Shown in pieces: positions 1 through 8,155 of a DNA stretch of 55,243 nucleotides. Origin of the DNA: Candidatus Muiribacterium halophilum (GTDB taxonomy: Bacteria; Muiribacteriota; Muiribacteriia; Muiribacteriales; Muiribacteriaceae). The DNA lies in the NCBI GenBank assembly GCA_002869225.1, contig PKTG01000087.1, positions 1 to 55,243 on the forward strand, read 5' to 3'. The translations under genes were made by a program, and so were the position numbers. The notes under the pieces are model-generated. The model saw nothing but the letters and a program-made list of their open reading frames with translations, searched no databases and was not told the origin of the DNA. Each line of letters starts with the position of its first letter. Positions within the stretch are counted from its first letter, which is position 1.

Positions 1-174
1 AAGATAGCAGATAACCGATAAAAGTGCATATTTAAAGGGTTGCAGGAGACATGATAAAAATAGAGCCATTACCTGCAAAGTAAAAGGCACACCAAAAAAA
101 GGAATGCTTATAAGAGCACTAACAGCAATTATTGCAGTAAATAAAGCAGCACGAACTAGTTTTTTTATTTCCAT
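1..174 (-). CDS. bioY: BioY family biotin transporter S component, N-terminal part
   Basis: The reading frame starts at an ATG read from 174 and runs open for 58 codons off the left edge. The peptide begins MEIKKLVRAALFTAI and continues into ISIPFFGVPFTLQ, matching the conserved N-terminus of BioY, the membrane substrate-binding component of the ECF-type biotin transporter (first membrane helix, then the PVPFTLQ-type motif). Only about the first third of the usual ~180-190 residues is present. No strong Shine-Dalgarno sequence is visible; the DNA upstream is a heptamer repeat block. Family assignment rests on these motifs and is fairly secure. Confidence 0.8.
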   Translation of the reverse strand, partial: MEIKKLVRAALFTAIIAVSALISIPFFGVPFTLQVMALFLSCLLQPFKYALLSVICYL

Positions 175-187
175 AATATAAATACAG

Positions 188-282
188 GGATTAGGTTTTA
201 GAATTTAGGGGTTAGGGTCGGTTTGATTTTCCCAAAAACCAAAATCCAGGTTCATCCCAAATTCCAAAAAATTTAAATTCCT
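188..282. repeat. Intergenic heptamer-period repeat block 1
   Basis: The spacer between ribH and bioY starts with TTAG at 191, 198, 205 and 212, an exact 7-bp period, then continues with GGTTTGATTTTCCC and CCAAAATCCAGG. About 60 bp (roughly 202-261) are nearly identical to 4022-4080. No coding potential is seen. Confidence 0.75.
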
Positions 283-286
283 TATC

Positions 287-748
287 TTATAAATTTTTGT
301 ATAGATCTATTGTCTCAAGGCATGAAAGTGCTGCTTCAAAACCTTTGTTTCCTGATTTTATACCAGATCTATGAAGTGCCTGTTCTGTATTATCTGTAGT
401 AAGAACACCAAAAATAACAGGTGTCTTTGATTCAAAAGACACTGAAGCGACTCCTTTTGATACTTCAGCTGCTACATAATCAAAATGAGGAGTCTCTCCA
501 CGGATAACAGCGCCAAGAACAACAACTCCATCGTATTTCTTTGAAGCTGCAAGTCTATTTGCAAGCTGTGGAAGTTCAAACGCTCCAGGGACTTTAAAAA
601 GTGATATATCTGAATCTTTAACACCGTTTCTTAAAAGTCCATCCTCACAACCTTTAATAAGCTGCTCAACTATTGTTGAGTTGAATCTTGATGCTGCTAT
701 AGCGATCTTACAACCTTTACCATTAAAGTTTCCTTCAAATACTTTCAT
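287..748 (-). CDS. ribH: 6,7-dimethyl-8-ribityllumazine synthase
   Basis: Penultimate step of riboflavin synthesis: condenses 5-amino-6-ribitylaminouracil with 3,4-dihydroxy-2-butanone 4-phosphate; forms cytoplasmic icosahedral or pentameric shells. About 153 residues, normal for RibH. Visible family signatures are the N-terminal IAIAASRFN, the VPGAFELP substrate loop and GAVIRGETPHFDYV with the catalytic His. The start is the ATG read from 748, which has GGAGG five bases upstream; the reading frame is open four codons further (TTG at 760) but that would place the GGAGG inside the gene. It is the last gene of the rib group and is separated from ribBA by 277 bp of repeats and hairpins, so it may have its own promoter, though none is obvious. 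Confidence 0.96.
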   Translation of the reverse strand: MKVFEGNFNGKGCKIAIAASRFNSTIVEQLIKGCEDGLLRNGVKDSDISLFKVPGAFELPQLANRLAASKKYDGVVVLGAVIRGETPHFDYVAAEVSKGVASVSFESKTPVIFGVLTTDNTEQALHRSGIKSGNKGFEAALSCLETIDLYKNL

Positions 749-767
749 ATAAGCCTCCAATAAAATC

Positions 768-929
768 TTGGGATTAGGGGTTAGGATTTAGGGGTTAGGG
801 TCGGACTTTTTTTAAATAAAACCTTCCCTCACACCTCATCCCTTATCCCTGATTCCTGCTTTTTCCCGTTTCGCTTAACGCTTCACGCTTTACTTTGTCC
901 CATTCACTTCTCACTGTTCACTGTTTACT
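768..929. repeat. Intergenic heptamer-period repeat block 2
   Basis: Three motifs follow one another. TTAGG occurs at 774, 781, 788 and 795 (7-bp period). CGCTTAACGCTTCACGCTTT lies near 876-895. The CACT/TACT series starts at 903, 910, 917 and 924, again 7 bp apart. The block lies between ribH and ribBA and carries no ORF of interest. Confidence 0.75.
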
Positions 930-993
930 CAGTGCTTATGGGTCAGGCTGAACTCTGCCGGCTTACTTTTATGATCAGCCAGACCCGGCACTG
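930..993. repeat. Imperfect hairpin between ribBA and ribH
   Basis: CAGTGC at 930-935 pairs with GCACTG at 988-993, and GGTCAGGCTG at 941-950 pairs with CAGCCAGACC at 976-985 with one mismatch, enclosing a loop of about 25 nt. It follows the AT-rich hairpin at 1001-1031 in the direction of transcription. Possible processing or termination structure; function unknown. Confidence 0.6.
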
Positions 994-1000
994 TTCACCG

Positions 1001-1031
1001 TTTTAAAAATGATATCGAATCATTTTTAAAA
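1001..1031. repeat. Perfect 13-bp AT-rich inverted repeat overlapping the ribBA stop
   Basis: TTTTAAAAATGAT (1001-1013) and ATCATTTTTAAAA (1019-1031) are perfect reverse complements around the loop ATCGA. The right arm covers the ribBA stop codon. It could protect the 3' end of the ribBA message or act as a weak terminator; there is no GC-rich stem. Confidence 0.65.
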
Positions 1032-2216
1032 CATATGTCCCATCTTTTCCTTCTTTGTATCTAAATACCTTTTATTCTCATCATTATGACCAACTATTAT
1101 AGGAACAGTCTCGATTACCTCAAGTCCGTATCCTTCAAGTCCAACTATCTTTCGTGGATTGTTTGTCATCAATCTTATCTTACCAACTCCCATTGCTTTA
1201 AGTATCTGTGCACCAATACCATAATCTCTAAGATCAGGTTTAAATCCAAGCTTTACATTTGCCTCTACTGTATCAAGACCATTATCCTGAAGATGATAGG
1301 CTTTTATCTTATTAAGAAGTCCTATTCCTCTACCTTCCTGTCTCATATATACTATTATTCCTTTTCCTTCCTCCTGAATCTTTTGCATAGCATAATCCAG
1401 CTGTTTACCACAATCACATCTTAAAGAGTGAAGTGCATCTCCTGTAAGACATTCAGAATGCACTCTTACAAGAACAGGTTCATCTTTTTCCCATGAACCA
1501 AGAGATATTGCGATATGATGTTCATCGTTATGAAGCACCTCAAAACCTGTTAGATTAAACTCTCCAAATTCGGTAGGAAGTCTTGTGCTATCAACTTTTT
1601 TAATAGTTGTCTCTCTTGCCATTCTATAAGATATTATTTTTTCAACAGTTATTATTGGAATATCAAAATCCTCTGAAATCTTTTCAAGCTCAGGCATTCT
1701 AGCCATGGTTCCATCCTCGTTCATTATCTCACATATTACTGCCGCTTCCTCAAGATCAGCAAGTCTGCAAAGATCTACAGAAGCTTCTGTCTGACCGGCT
1801 CTTTCAAGCACTCCGTTCTTCTTAGCTTTAAGAGGAAATATATGACCAGGCTTTACAATATCTTCAGGTTTAGAATCAGGATCTGCAAGAACCTTTATAG
1901 TCTTTGCTCTATCATGAGCGGATATACCTGTTGTAACACCATTAGCCGCTTCTACACTCACAGTAAAAGCGGTTGAAAAGGGTGAAGTGTTCTCATCAGT
2001 CATCATCTCAATATTCAATCTTTTTAATGCTTTTTCTGACATAGGAACACATATAAGACCTCTTCCGTGTTTTGCCATAAAATTAACAAGCTCAGGCGTA
2101 GCATACTCTGCCGCAAACATGAGATCACCTTCGTTTTCTCTATCCTCATCATCCACTATTATTATCATCTTTCCCTTTTTCAGGGTATCCAATATGTTTT
2201 CTACATCTTTAAACAT
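1026..2216 (-). CDS. ribBA: Bifunctional 3,4-dihydroxy-2-butanone 4-phosphate synthase / GTP cyclohydrolase II
   Basis: A two-domain enzyme that makes both precursors of riboflavin. The N-terminal RibB domain (about residues 1-200) shows DDEDRENEGDL at residues 22-32 and a conserved HGRGLICVPM. The C-terminal RibA domain (about 205-396) has VHSECLTGDALHSLRCDCG near residues 250-270, which carries the zinc Cys ligands, and MRQEGRGIGL of the GTP site. Length 396 is typical of the fusion. The start has AGGAGG seven bases upstream. The gene lies 10 bp after ribE. A 13-bp AT-rich inverted repeat overlaps the stop codon. Confidence 0.97.
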   Translation of the reverse strand: MFKDVENILDTLKKGKMIIIVDDEDRENEGDLMFAAEYATPELVNFMAKHGRGLICVPMSEKALKRLNIEMMTDENTSPFSTAFTVSVEAANGVTTGISAHDRAKTIKVLADPDSKPEDIVKPGHIFPLKAKKNGVLERAGQTEASVDLCRLADLEEAAVICEIMNEDGTMARMPELEKISEDFDIPIITVEKIISYRMARETTIKKVDSTRLPTEFGEFNLTGFEVLHNDEHHIAISLGSWEKDEPVLVRVHSECLTGDALHSLRCDCGKQLDYAMQKIQEEGKGIIVYMRQEGRGIGLLNKIKAYHLQDNGLDTVEANVKLGFKPDLRDYGIGAQILKAMGVGKIRLMTNNPRKIVGLEGYGLEVIETVPIIVGHNDENKRYLDTKKEKMGHMF

Positions 2217-2226
2217 GCTTTTCCTC

Positions 2227-2868
2227 CTAGAATCCCATTTTTTTGAGATCTTCTATCGAGATATCACTTTCATTTTCTTTAATGTTTTGAGTCGCTTTTA
2301 TCATAGTATCAAATTCAATATTTACAATACTATTAGCTTTTTTATTTAAAAAGGATGTCGATTTTAAAGTCTCTGGAATTAGGGAAACTGAAAATTCTTT
2401 TAAAACACCTGCTTTTCTAACTTTCTGAACAGTCAAAGAAACACCATCTAAGGCAACTGAACACTTTTTAAAGATCAAAGAAGAATATTTTGAAGGCAAT
2501 CTAAACCATACATCATAACCTTTCTCTGAAATGATGATTCTTTTTATTTTCAAAGTAGCATCTACATGACCTGAGACAATGTGACCATCAAGTCTGTCGG
2601 AAACTTTTAAAGCTCTTTCTATATTTACAATATCGTTTTGTCTTAAATGGATAAGATTTGTAGATTGTAGTGTCTGATACATCACATCAAAACGAAGTTC
2701 AGTTTGCGAAAAATCTGTCAGAGTAAGGCAAACACCATTTACAGCTATAATTTGTCCTATATTGAGGTCGTCAAATAAAGTTTCTGTTTTTATAAAAAGA
2801 GTGTTATAGACTCCGTTTTTTCCTTGTTTTATTACTTTTCCTTTTGACTCAATCAGTCCGGTAAACAA
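2227..2868 (-). CDS. ribE: Riboflavin synthase alpha subunit
   Basis: Dismutates two lumazines into riboflavin. The protein (213 aa) has the family start MFTGLIE and the two lumazine-binding barrel repeats, each with a G-hydrophobic-C/S-L-T signature: NGVCLTL near residue 45 and DGVSLTV near residue 137. The start codon is TTG read from 2868, preceded by GGAGG at a 3-base spacing; it overlaps the end of ribD by 16 bp, suggesting translational coupling. The C-terminal tail after about residue 195 is a little longer than in the minimal enzyme. The symbol ribC is also used for this gene in some organisms. Confidence 0.95.
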   Translation of the reverse strand: MFTGLIESKGKVIKQGKNGVYNTLFIKTETLFDDLNIGQIIAVNGVCLTLTDFSQTELRFDVMYQTLQSTNLIHLRQNDIVNIERALKVSDRLDGHIVSGHVDATLKIKRIIISEKGYDVWFRLPSKYSSLIFKKCSVALDGVSLTVQKVRKAGVLKEFSVSLIPETLKSTSFLNKKANSIVNIEFDTMIKATQNIKENESDISIEDLKKMGF

Positions 2869-3956
2869 ACAATATCCTCCGAAAAATATCTTAGGTGTAC
2901 TTCGTCACCATACCTCTTTAATTTCTGAAGTACAAGTTCAGAAAAGTTTTCTATCTTAACCGGATTACCTACCCTTACACATGAGAAATCATTATTATCA
3001 CCGGCAATCTTCGGAGCAAGGATCACATTATATTCATCCATTAGTTTGTGCCTGTGGAACGATCCAGTTATAAGACCACCACCTTCAACCATAAGGCAGC
3101 AAATAGAATATTCTTCATATAGTCTCTCAAGAAGTCCTTTCAGATCATGCGGATCGTGTTCAATTATCACAACACCCTTATCAACTAAAACCTTTCTTTT
3201 TTCCTCTAATAATGTTGAAGATACAAGGATGAACGGATACTCTTTTGCAGTTTCAACAAGTCTTGCATCTACAGGTATCCTTCCGTGAGAATCAAGTACT
3301 ATTCTTATAAGAGATTTATCTTTTTTTATATACCTAATATTGAGCATTGGATCTGAGTTTAAAACAGTCTCAATACCAACTAGTATAGCATCAGCACGAT
3401 ATCTCATCCTATGAACAAGTTTCTTTGTCTTATCTGAAGAGATATAAGACGATCTTGATCTGAAATCAGCTATTTTACCATCAATAGTCTGGGCCCATTT
3501 ACCGAAAACAAAAGTTCTTTTTTTTATATGATTTGTAAAAAACTCTCTATTATGAATAAGACACTCTTTTGCAAGTATATCTGAAAAGACCTCAATTCCA
3601 GCTTTTTTTAATATTTTATCGGATTCTTTGCAAGAAACAGGGTTTGTATCTTTTATTCCGTAAAACACTCTTTTAATTCCTGAACTTATTATAATGTCAG
3701 TACAAGGTGGAGTCTTTCCATGGTGAGAACATGGTTGCAGATTCACATAAAGATCTGCACCTTTTGCATCTTTGCCAGCTTTAAGAAGGGCTTCTCTTTC
3801 AGCATGTATTTCTCCAACAGCTTTATGAATCCCACGCGCGATCACAACATCATCTTTTACAATAACACATCCAACCATGGGATTAGGCAACGTGTTCCCA
3901 CGAGCCTTCTTTGATATCTTCAGACATTCATTTATATACTTTTGATGTAAATTCAC
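2853..3956 (-). CDS. ribD: Bifunctional diaminohydroxyphosphoribosylaminopyrimidine deaminase / 5-amino-6-(5-phosphoribosylamino)uracil reductase
   Basis: Second and third steps of riboflavin synthesis. The N-terminal deaminase domain shows GEIHAEREAL (zinc His and catalytic Glu) near residues 47-56 and NLQPCSHHGKTPPC near 72-85, the two Cys zinc ligands. The C-terminal NADPH reductase domain (about 148-360) starts at RTFVFGKWAQTIDGKIA and contains MVEGGG near residue 290. The start codon is GTG with GGAGG 8 bases upstream. It is the first gene of the rib operon. A strong hairpin with a T tract ends directly before the GGAGG, so expression may be controlled by termination rather than by a promoter next to the gene. 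Confidence 0.95.
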   Translation of the reverse strand: MNLHQKYINECLKISKKARGNTLPNPMVGCVIVKDDVVIARGIHKAVGEIHAEREALLKAGKDAKGADLYVNLQPCSHHGKTPPCTDIIISSGIKRVFYGIKDTNPVSCKESDKILKKAGIEVFSDILAKECLIHNREFFTNHIKKRTFVFGKWAQTIDGKIADFRSRSSYISSDKTKKLVHRMRYRADAILVGIETVLNSDPMLNIRYIKKDKSLIRIVLDSHGRIPVDARLVETAKEYPFILVSSTLLEEKRKVLVDKGVVIIEHDPHDLKGLLERLYEEYSICCLMVEGGGLITGSFHRHKLMDEYNVILAPKIAGDNNDFSCVRVGNPVKIENFSELVLQKLKRYGDEVHLRYFSEDIVCLPD

Positions 3957-3970
3957 TTATGAAACCTCCA

Positions 3971-4003
3971 AAAAAAGAGAGACTTAAAACGCCTCTCTTT
4001 TTT
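3971..4003 (-). terminator. Intrinsic terminator touching the ribD ribosome-binding site
   Basis: An 11-bp perfect stem (AAAAAAGAGAG at 3971-3981, CTCTCTTTTTT at 3993-4003) with an 11-nt loop. Read on the minus strand it ends in a run of Ts that is followed at once by GGAGG and the ribD start. It can end transcription coming from the upstream cluster or act as an attenuator for ribD. It is nearly symmetrical and could work in both directions. Confidence 0.75.
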
Positions 4004-4004
4004 A

Positions 4005-4177
4005 AGGGGTTAGGATTTAGGATTTAGGGGTTAGGGTTGGTTTGATTTTCCCAAAAACCAAAATCCAGCTTCTTCCCAAAATCCAGCTTCCTAATATTCC
4101 CTGTTTTTATAATTATAGTTTTCTTTTCTAATCTTTGACCCATGACTCGCGACCATCGACTCTCGACCGCGAATCAA
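4005..4177. repeat. Intergenic heptamer-period repeat block 3
   Basis: It contains TTAGG units, a near copy (4022-4080) of the 202-261 module, and at 4144-4170 GAC at 4144, 4151, 4158 and 4165, an exact 7-bp period. It fills the spacer between the unknown cluster and ribD. I searched it for the conserved cores of an FMN riboswitch and saw none. Confidence 0.7.
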
Positions 4178-4186
4178 ATAGATTCG

Positions 4187-5320
4187 CTATTTTTCAATAG
4201 TCTCAACATTAGCTCTTGGAAGAAGTAATTTCTCTCCACTACCAAGCTGCACTTCAACAACTCTAACCTTAGTCTCACTATCAACAACCGTGAGCTCTAC
4301 AGGTAGATCTGTAACTTCTACTATTTCTCCAAAATGATTTCCTCTAATAACTCTAAGAGAATCTCCTTTATTCATTCCACCAGCTTCTGATGATTCATTT
4401 ATCTTTACAGAATTAAGGTCATCAGGAACATTAAGCGTTATTATTATCTCTGGTCTCATAACACCAGCTCTTATCTGAGTAGCTCCGTTGATAGATGCTT
4501 TTTTTCCTTCATTTTCCTTTAGCAATTCAAAAGTCTTCTGTGCCATATTTATCTGACCGAATCCCTCTGTAACAACTACAGTCAATCCAATCTCTTCATG
4601 ACCTGTTATTGCAACACCAATATCATACCCAAGTACTTCTTTTAGATCCTGAGCATCTATCCCACCACAGATTATACCTTTGACACCACATTTAACCGCT
4701 TTGTCAATAGCTTCTTTTTTTACAAGTGAACCACCGACGATTATCTTCCCTTTTAAAGAATCGTCGATCTTATTTTCATCAAGTACAGCTGAAATATCAT
4801 CTGCTACAAATTTAAGTTCACCTTCAGTCTCTCCACCTATTCCAAATATACCCTGAATAAATGCAGCTTCACTTCCAAGTATTACACCTTCTTCAGGCAT
4901 TATCTCATCAATGACTCCATCTATATAAGCTTTCATCTCAACAGGAATTGGCGCTTGTCTTATTATTACCTGTCCTGTAACTTCAGATATACTTTCAATA
5001 GTTCCACTTACAGGTGCGTTAACAGCAGATTTAAAATATCCGAAAAAGCCTTTTGTCTGGGCCATCATCTCGCCTTTTTCTACCTTATCACCTTCTTTTT
5101 TGAACATTACTTCATCGAGTTCTTCAGGTGTTATAGAAAGTGTATTTACTATATTCATAGGTGTAACATTACCTGGTAGTTCAGTTCTTGCTACAACTGT
5201 ATCTGAAGTTACTTTGTCACCTTTTTTTACAGTTATATTACCCTTTAATGGTAATCGTCTTTCCTTTTTAACGAGTGTCCTAGGAGCTACTTTTAGTCCC
5301 GGTGTATATGCATGTGCCAT
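4187..5320 (-). CDS. Unknown protein with biotinyl/lipoyl-like N-terminal domain and KOW-like C-terminus
   Basis: 377 aa, soluble, no signal peptide. Residues ~10-125 resemble a barrel-sandwich (biotinyl/lipoyl/RnfC-type) fold: VKKGDKV, GDKVEKGEMMAQ and NAPVSGTIESISEVTG are typical turns, but the carrier lysine motif (MKM) is not present. Residues ~175-300 form a mixed alpha/beta domain with several Gly-rich turns (GKIIVGGSLVKKEAI, CGVKGIICGGIDAQDL). Residues ~315-375 look KOW-like (LRVIRGNHFGEIVEV). GGAG lies 9 bases before the ATG. It begins 18 bp after the ASKHA ATPase gene and is the last gene of the unknown cluster. The domain reading is my inference from turn patterns; function is unknown. 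Confidence 0.7.
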   Translation of the reverse strand: MAHAYTPGLKVAPRTLVKKERRLPLKGNITVKKGDKVTSDTVVARTELPGNVTPMNIVNTLSITPEELDEVMFKKEGDKVEKGEMMAQTKGFFGYFKSAVNAPVSGTIESISEVTGQVIIRQAPIPVEMKAYIDGVIDEIMPEEGVILGSEAAFIQGIFGIGGETEGELKFVADDISAVLDENKIDDSLKGKIIVGGSLVKKEAIDKAVKCGVKGIICGGIDAQDLKEVLGYDIGVAITGHEEIGLTVVVTEGFGQINMAQKTFELLKENEGKKASINGATQIRAGVMRPEIIITLNVPDDLNSVKINESSEAGGMNKGDSLRVIRGNHFGEIVEVTDLPVELTVVDSETKVRVVEVQLGSGEKLLLPRANVETIEK

Positions 5321-5338
5321 AAAAAATTCTCCTTTTTC

Positions 5339-7180
5339 TTATTTTTCATATCCTGGATAAAGATTCATCTCTGTATACCATTTTTTAAGGAAGCTGATTC
5401 TTTCCTCTTCTGTTTCCGGTACTGAGAACGGTCGTCTTCCCCTTGCATCAAATATAAGTCCTACAGTTCCACCTGTGACTTCTTTTTCTACACTGTTACC
5501 TGCTCCATCTCCCATATCAAAGCCTTTAGCAGGATTCACTTTGACTTTTGCTTTCTCACCAACAGCTAGAGGGACAACTTTCATATCTCCAAAACGTACC
5601 TCTCCTTCGGCAGTCTTTCCATCAGAATAAGTCACAGTATAATCCATACATTTCTTTTCATATTTTGTTGTACCTACAGGAGCAATACAAGTTCCCAAAT
5701 ATATAAGACAATCTTTTTCAAAGACCTGTGTCGCAGCTTCAGGATGAACCTCCGCCAAAACACCAAGCTGTGGCATCATAAATATTGAGTCAACTGTCAA
5801 GGTGGTAAAACCTTCAGGAAGAAAAGCATCAATAAGCATCATAGCTGACTGATTTCTTCTTGGAGCATGTGAAAGAACTCCACCAGAACCTATTAACATA
5901 TCAAGATTAAGCATATTCACAAGACTTGTATGAAGATCTTCCTGTGAAAACACATCTGATACTGTCCTTTGTTTCTGTACACCTTTTAGTCCAACAGCTA
6001 GAGCTTTATGTTGCTCAAACGATCTTCTTAAAGCTTCTCTTGCAACAGCCTGTTCAAACATGAGTTCTTCTAGAAGATGAGGTATTGTAGTAGGTCTGAT
6101 CATCTTGTTCTTTACTTTATTTCTAAGTTCAGCTTCGTTCATACCAAACGGTATCCAACGTAGTACATTTTCAAGTCCTGCTTCTGATACTACATTAGAT
6201 ATTGAATAGGACATACCAAGATTTGCTGAGACTGTTCTATTAAATACAGTCTTTCCTTCTTCATCAGGATTATCAAATACTGAGAAGACGTCTGTTGTAG
6301 CTCCGCCAATATCAACACCAACCACTTCTATTTTATTAATATCTGCAATCGTTTCCATTATCTGTCCAACCGCACCAGGAGTTGGCATAATATCTACATC
6401 AGTCATAGCCATAAGCTTTTTATAACCTGGAGCCTGTGCCATAACATGCTCAAGAAACTGAGCCTGTATTTTAAGTCTTGATGGCATAAGATCTTCTTTT
6501 TCAAGTGTTGGTCTTAGGTTTTCAGTGATATCAAGAGCAACCTTCTTTTCAAGTATCTTTTTGATCTCTGGAATCGCATCCTGATTTCCTGCAAATATAA
6601 CTGGAAGATTGTATGAACTTCCTAGTCTTGGCCTCGGGTCTGCTGCACCAATTATTTCACCAAGTTCTACGACGTGTTTTATAGTACCGCCGTTGACTCC
6701 ACCAGAAAGAAGTATCATATCAGGTCTAAGATTTCTGATTCTCTGAATTTTCTGATAAGGTTTTCTCCCATCGTTGTTGGCTATAGTATCCATTACAATA
6801 GCTCCAGCTCCAAGAGCTGCTCTTGCAGCGGATTCTGCAGTCATAGATTTTACAACACCTGCGACCATCATCTGAAGACCACCACCAGCTGATGATGTTG
6901 AAATATAAAGATCTATTCCTTTTTCTTCTGAATAATCTTTAATAAACTCTTCATTATCTAGTATCTTTATTCCTCTAAGTTCTTCAAGTTCTGTAACTGC
7001 GTTGATAACACCTTTTGTAACATCTTCAACAGGAGCTTCAACTGTTGTTGGTGCTTCTCCTCGAGTTACGAGTCTGTATTCATCGTTCTGTTTTTCGATA
7101 AGAATTGCCTTTGTGGTAGTAGAACCACAGTCAGTAGCAACGATCCTTCGGATCTTTGACTTGTCAATATTGTTCCCCAT
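5339..7180 (-). CDS. GlmL/MutL-like ASKHA-fold ATPase
   Basis: 613 aa, cytoplasmic. Belongs to the glutamate mutase accessory (GlmL/MutL) family of actin/Hsp70-fold ATPases, proteins thought to serve B12-dependent mutases. Phosphate-1 motif VATDCGSTTTKAIL is near residue 14, the second phosphate motif VVGVDIGGATTDVFSVF near 285-300, and the adenosine-type motif LIGSGGVLSHAP near 450. A C-terminal beta-rich extension (about 480-613) ending in GGTVGLIFDARGRRPF makes it clearly longer than typical GlmL (about 460 aa). No GlmS/GlmE mutase is in the window; its neighbours are membrane proteins, so its role here is probably different. AGGAG is 8 bases upstream of the ATG. Confidence 0.85.
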   Translation of the reverse strand: MGNNIDKSKIRRIVATDCGSTTTKAILIEKQNDEYRLVTRGEAPTTVEAPVEDVTKGVINAVTELEELRGIKILDNEEFIKDYSEEKGIDLYISTSSAGGGLQMMVAGVVKSMTAESAARAALGAGAIVMDTIANNDGRKPYQKIQRIRNLRPDMILLSGGVNGGTIKHVVELGEIIGAADPRPRLGSSYNLPVIFAGNQDAIPEIKKILEKKVALDITENLRPTLEKEDLMPSRLKIQAQFLEHVMAQAPGYKKLMAMTDVDIMPTPGAVGQIMETIADINKIEVVGVDIGGATTDVFSVFDNPDEEGKTVFNRTVSANLGMSYSISNVVSEAGLENVLRWIPFGMNEAELRNKVKNKMIRPTTIPHLLEELMFEQAVAREALRRSFEQHKALAVGLKGVQKQRTVSDVFSQEDLHTSLVNMLNLDMLIGSGGVLSHAPRRNQSAMMLIDAFLPEGFTTLTVDSIFMMPQLGVLAEVHPEAATQVFEKDCLIYLGTCIAPVGTTKYEKKCMDYTVTYSDGKTAEGEVRFGDMKVVPLAVGEKAKVKVNPAKGFDMGDGAGNSVEKEVTGGTVGLIFDARGRRPFSVPETEEERISFLKKWYTEMNLYPGYEK

Positions 7181-7226
7181 CGTTTACACTCCTTTTTTCT
7201 ATTTATTTATCATTAAAATCTATTAA

Positions 7227-7445
7227 AATCGTGGGATTTGGTGTTTGGGTTGGTTTTGATCTTCCCAAAATCCAAAACTCCACATTCCCAACTCCTCACT
7301 CCCAACTTAAAAAGCCGACTTCTCGACTATACGACACTTCGACTTTACGAAGAATCGACCCATCGTTCTTTTTCGTGCTTCTTCGTGATTTTTCCCTTTT
7401 CGCTTCACGCTTCACGCTTCACGCTTTACGCTTTACGTGTTCACT
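7227..7445. repeat. Intergenic repeat block 4 with exact 7-bp and 8-bp periods
   Basis: 7227-7290 is related, in inverted orientation, to 14131-14199; the two differ by one 7-bp unit. At 7316-7365 the dinucleotide CG recurs at 7316, 7324, 7332, 7340, 7348, 7356 and 7364, an exact 8-bp period. At 7401-7437 CGCTTCA/CGCTTTA units begin at 7401, 7408, 7415, 7422, 7429 and 7436, an exact 7-bp period. The block separates the membrane-protein half of the cluster from the ATPase gene. Confidence 0.8.
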
Positions 7446-7764
7446 GTTTTTCGTCTTTCGAAGCATCCTTTTTCTTCTTAGCTTTTCGGCTTCGTTCTCT
7501 TTCTCTTTTCTCTATTTCTCTAAGGATATACTCAACTCCTTCTCTTTTTTCCAGTATCTCCTGAATCACATCATAACTCTCAAAAGAATATATGAGGTTT
7601 ACAACAGGCTGGAAAGCAAGCATTATCTGACTTCCAACAAAAGACATGGGTTTATATGCTTCAAGAAAGAATATTGCAGCAGCTGACATATCATATTTGA
7701 TGATCTTGTCTACAAGACGACTGACTACTTCCTTTTCCTTTTCAGTCAGTACTGATGAGGTCAT
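7441..7764 (-). CDS. Small basic-tailed protein of the unknown cluster
   Basis: About 107 aa, soluble, largely helical. The start chosen is the ATG read from 7764 (MTSSVLTEKEKEVV), which has GGGAG six bases upstream; an ORF extension to 7806 lacks a ribosome site and would overlap the preceding gene by 65 bp. The last 25 residues (EKRERERSRKAKKKKDASK) are highly charged and probably a coiled or disordered tail. It overlaps the preceding 2TM gene by 23 bp, so the two are likely translationally coupled. I do not recognise the family. The neighbours are membrane proteins, so it may be a cytoplasmic accessory subunit. Confidence 0.7.
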   Translation of the reverse strand: MTSSVLTEKEKEVVSRLVDKIIKYDMSAAAIFFLEAYKPMSFVGSQIMLAFQPVVNLIYSFESYDVIQEILEKREGVEYILREIEKRERERSRKAKKKKDASKDEKQ

Positions 7765-8155
7765 TAAGTACTCCCATGATGTTTTTTTTATTTTCGTTGA
7801 GGACAAATAGTTTTAATCCTCGAAAATCGTTTATTCTACTTTCATCATACATTGTACTTAAAAACAGACCGTTTTTCCACTCAGAGACCTTAAAAAATCT
7901 TGTAAGATCATGCGTCTTTTTAAAAAAAAGATTCTTTACCGTTATCTCACGCTTTTTAATATCTATAGAATAAAATACTGGAAAAAAAAACTCTCTTAAA
8001 TAAACGACAACAAAAAAAGAGATCAATAACAAAACCGGAATATTAACCCAATAATAAGAAAAAATAAAACAAAGTATCAGCACCGCAATAGCGAGTGCTG
8101 ATACTTTTTTATGTGTATCAATAAAACTATATTTCCAGCTAATAACTTCTTTCAT
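7742..8155 (-). CDS. Two-helix membrane protein with possible PH-like domain
   Basis: 137 aa. Two adjacent transmembrane helices at about residues 19-38 (VSALAIAVLILCFIFSYYW) and 40-58, followed by a soluble part with beta-strand periodicity (FYSIDIKKREITVKNLFF, then GLFLSTMY and GLKLFVLN). This order, a helical hairpin followed by a small beta domain, is like bacterial PH-domain membrane proteins; that is an inference. Start ATG lies directly after the stop of the preceding gene (TAA then ATG). Member of the unknown cluster. Confidence 0.7.
   Translation of the reverse strand: MKEVISWKYSFIDTHKKVSALAIAVLILCFIFSYYWVNIPVLLLISFFVVVYLREFFFPVFYSIDIKKREITVKNLFFKKTHDLTRFFKVSEWKNGLFLSTMYDESRINDFRGLKLFVLNENKKNIMGVLNDLISTD

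Noticed and set aside
188-282. Telomere or replication-end sequence because of TTAGGG-like units
   Set aside because: The units are degenerate, occur at many internal sites and are mixed with other heptamers; they are intergenic repeats.
3957-4186. Possible FMN riboswitch before ribD
   Set aside because: The conserved RFN core segments are not visible; the space is filled by heptamer repeats and a terminator.
7156-7686. Plus-strand ORF of 176 codons
   Set aside because: It runs through the period-7/8 repeat block and antisense to two genes; low-complexity Ser/Phe-rich peptide and no ribosome site.
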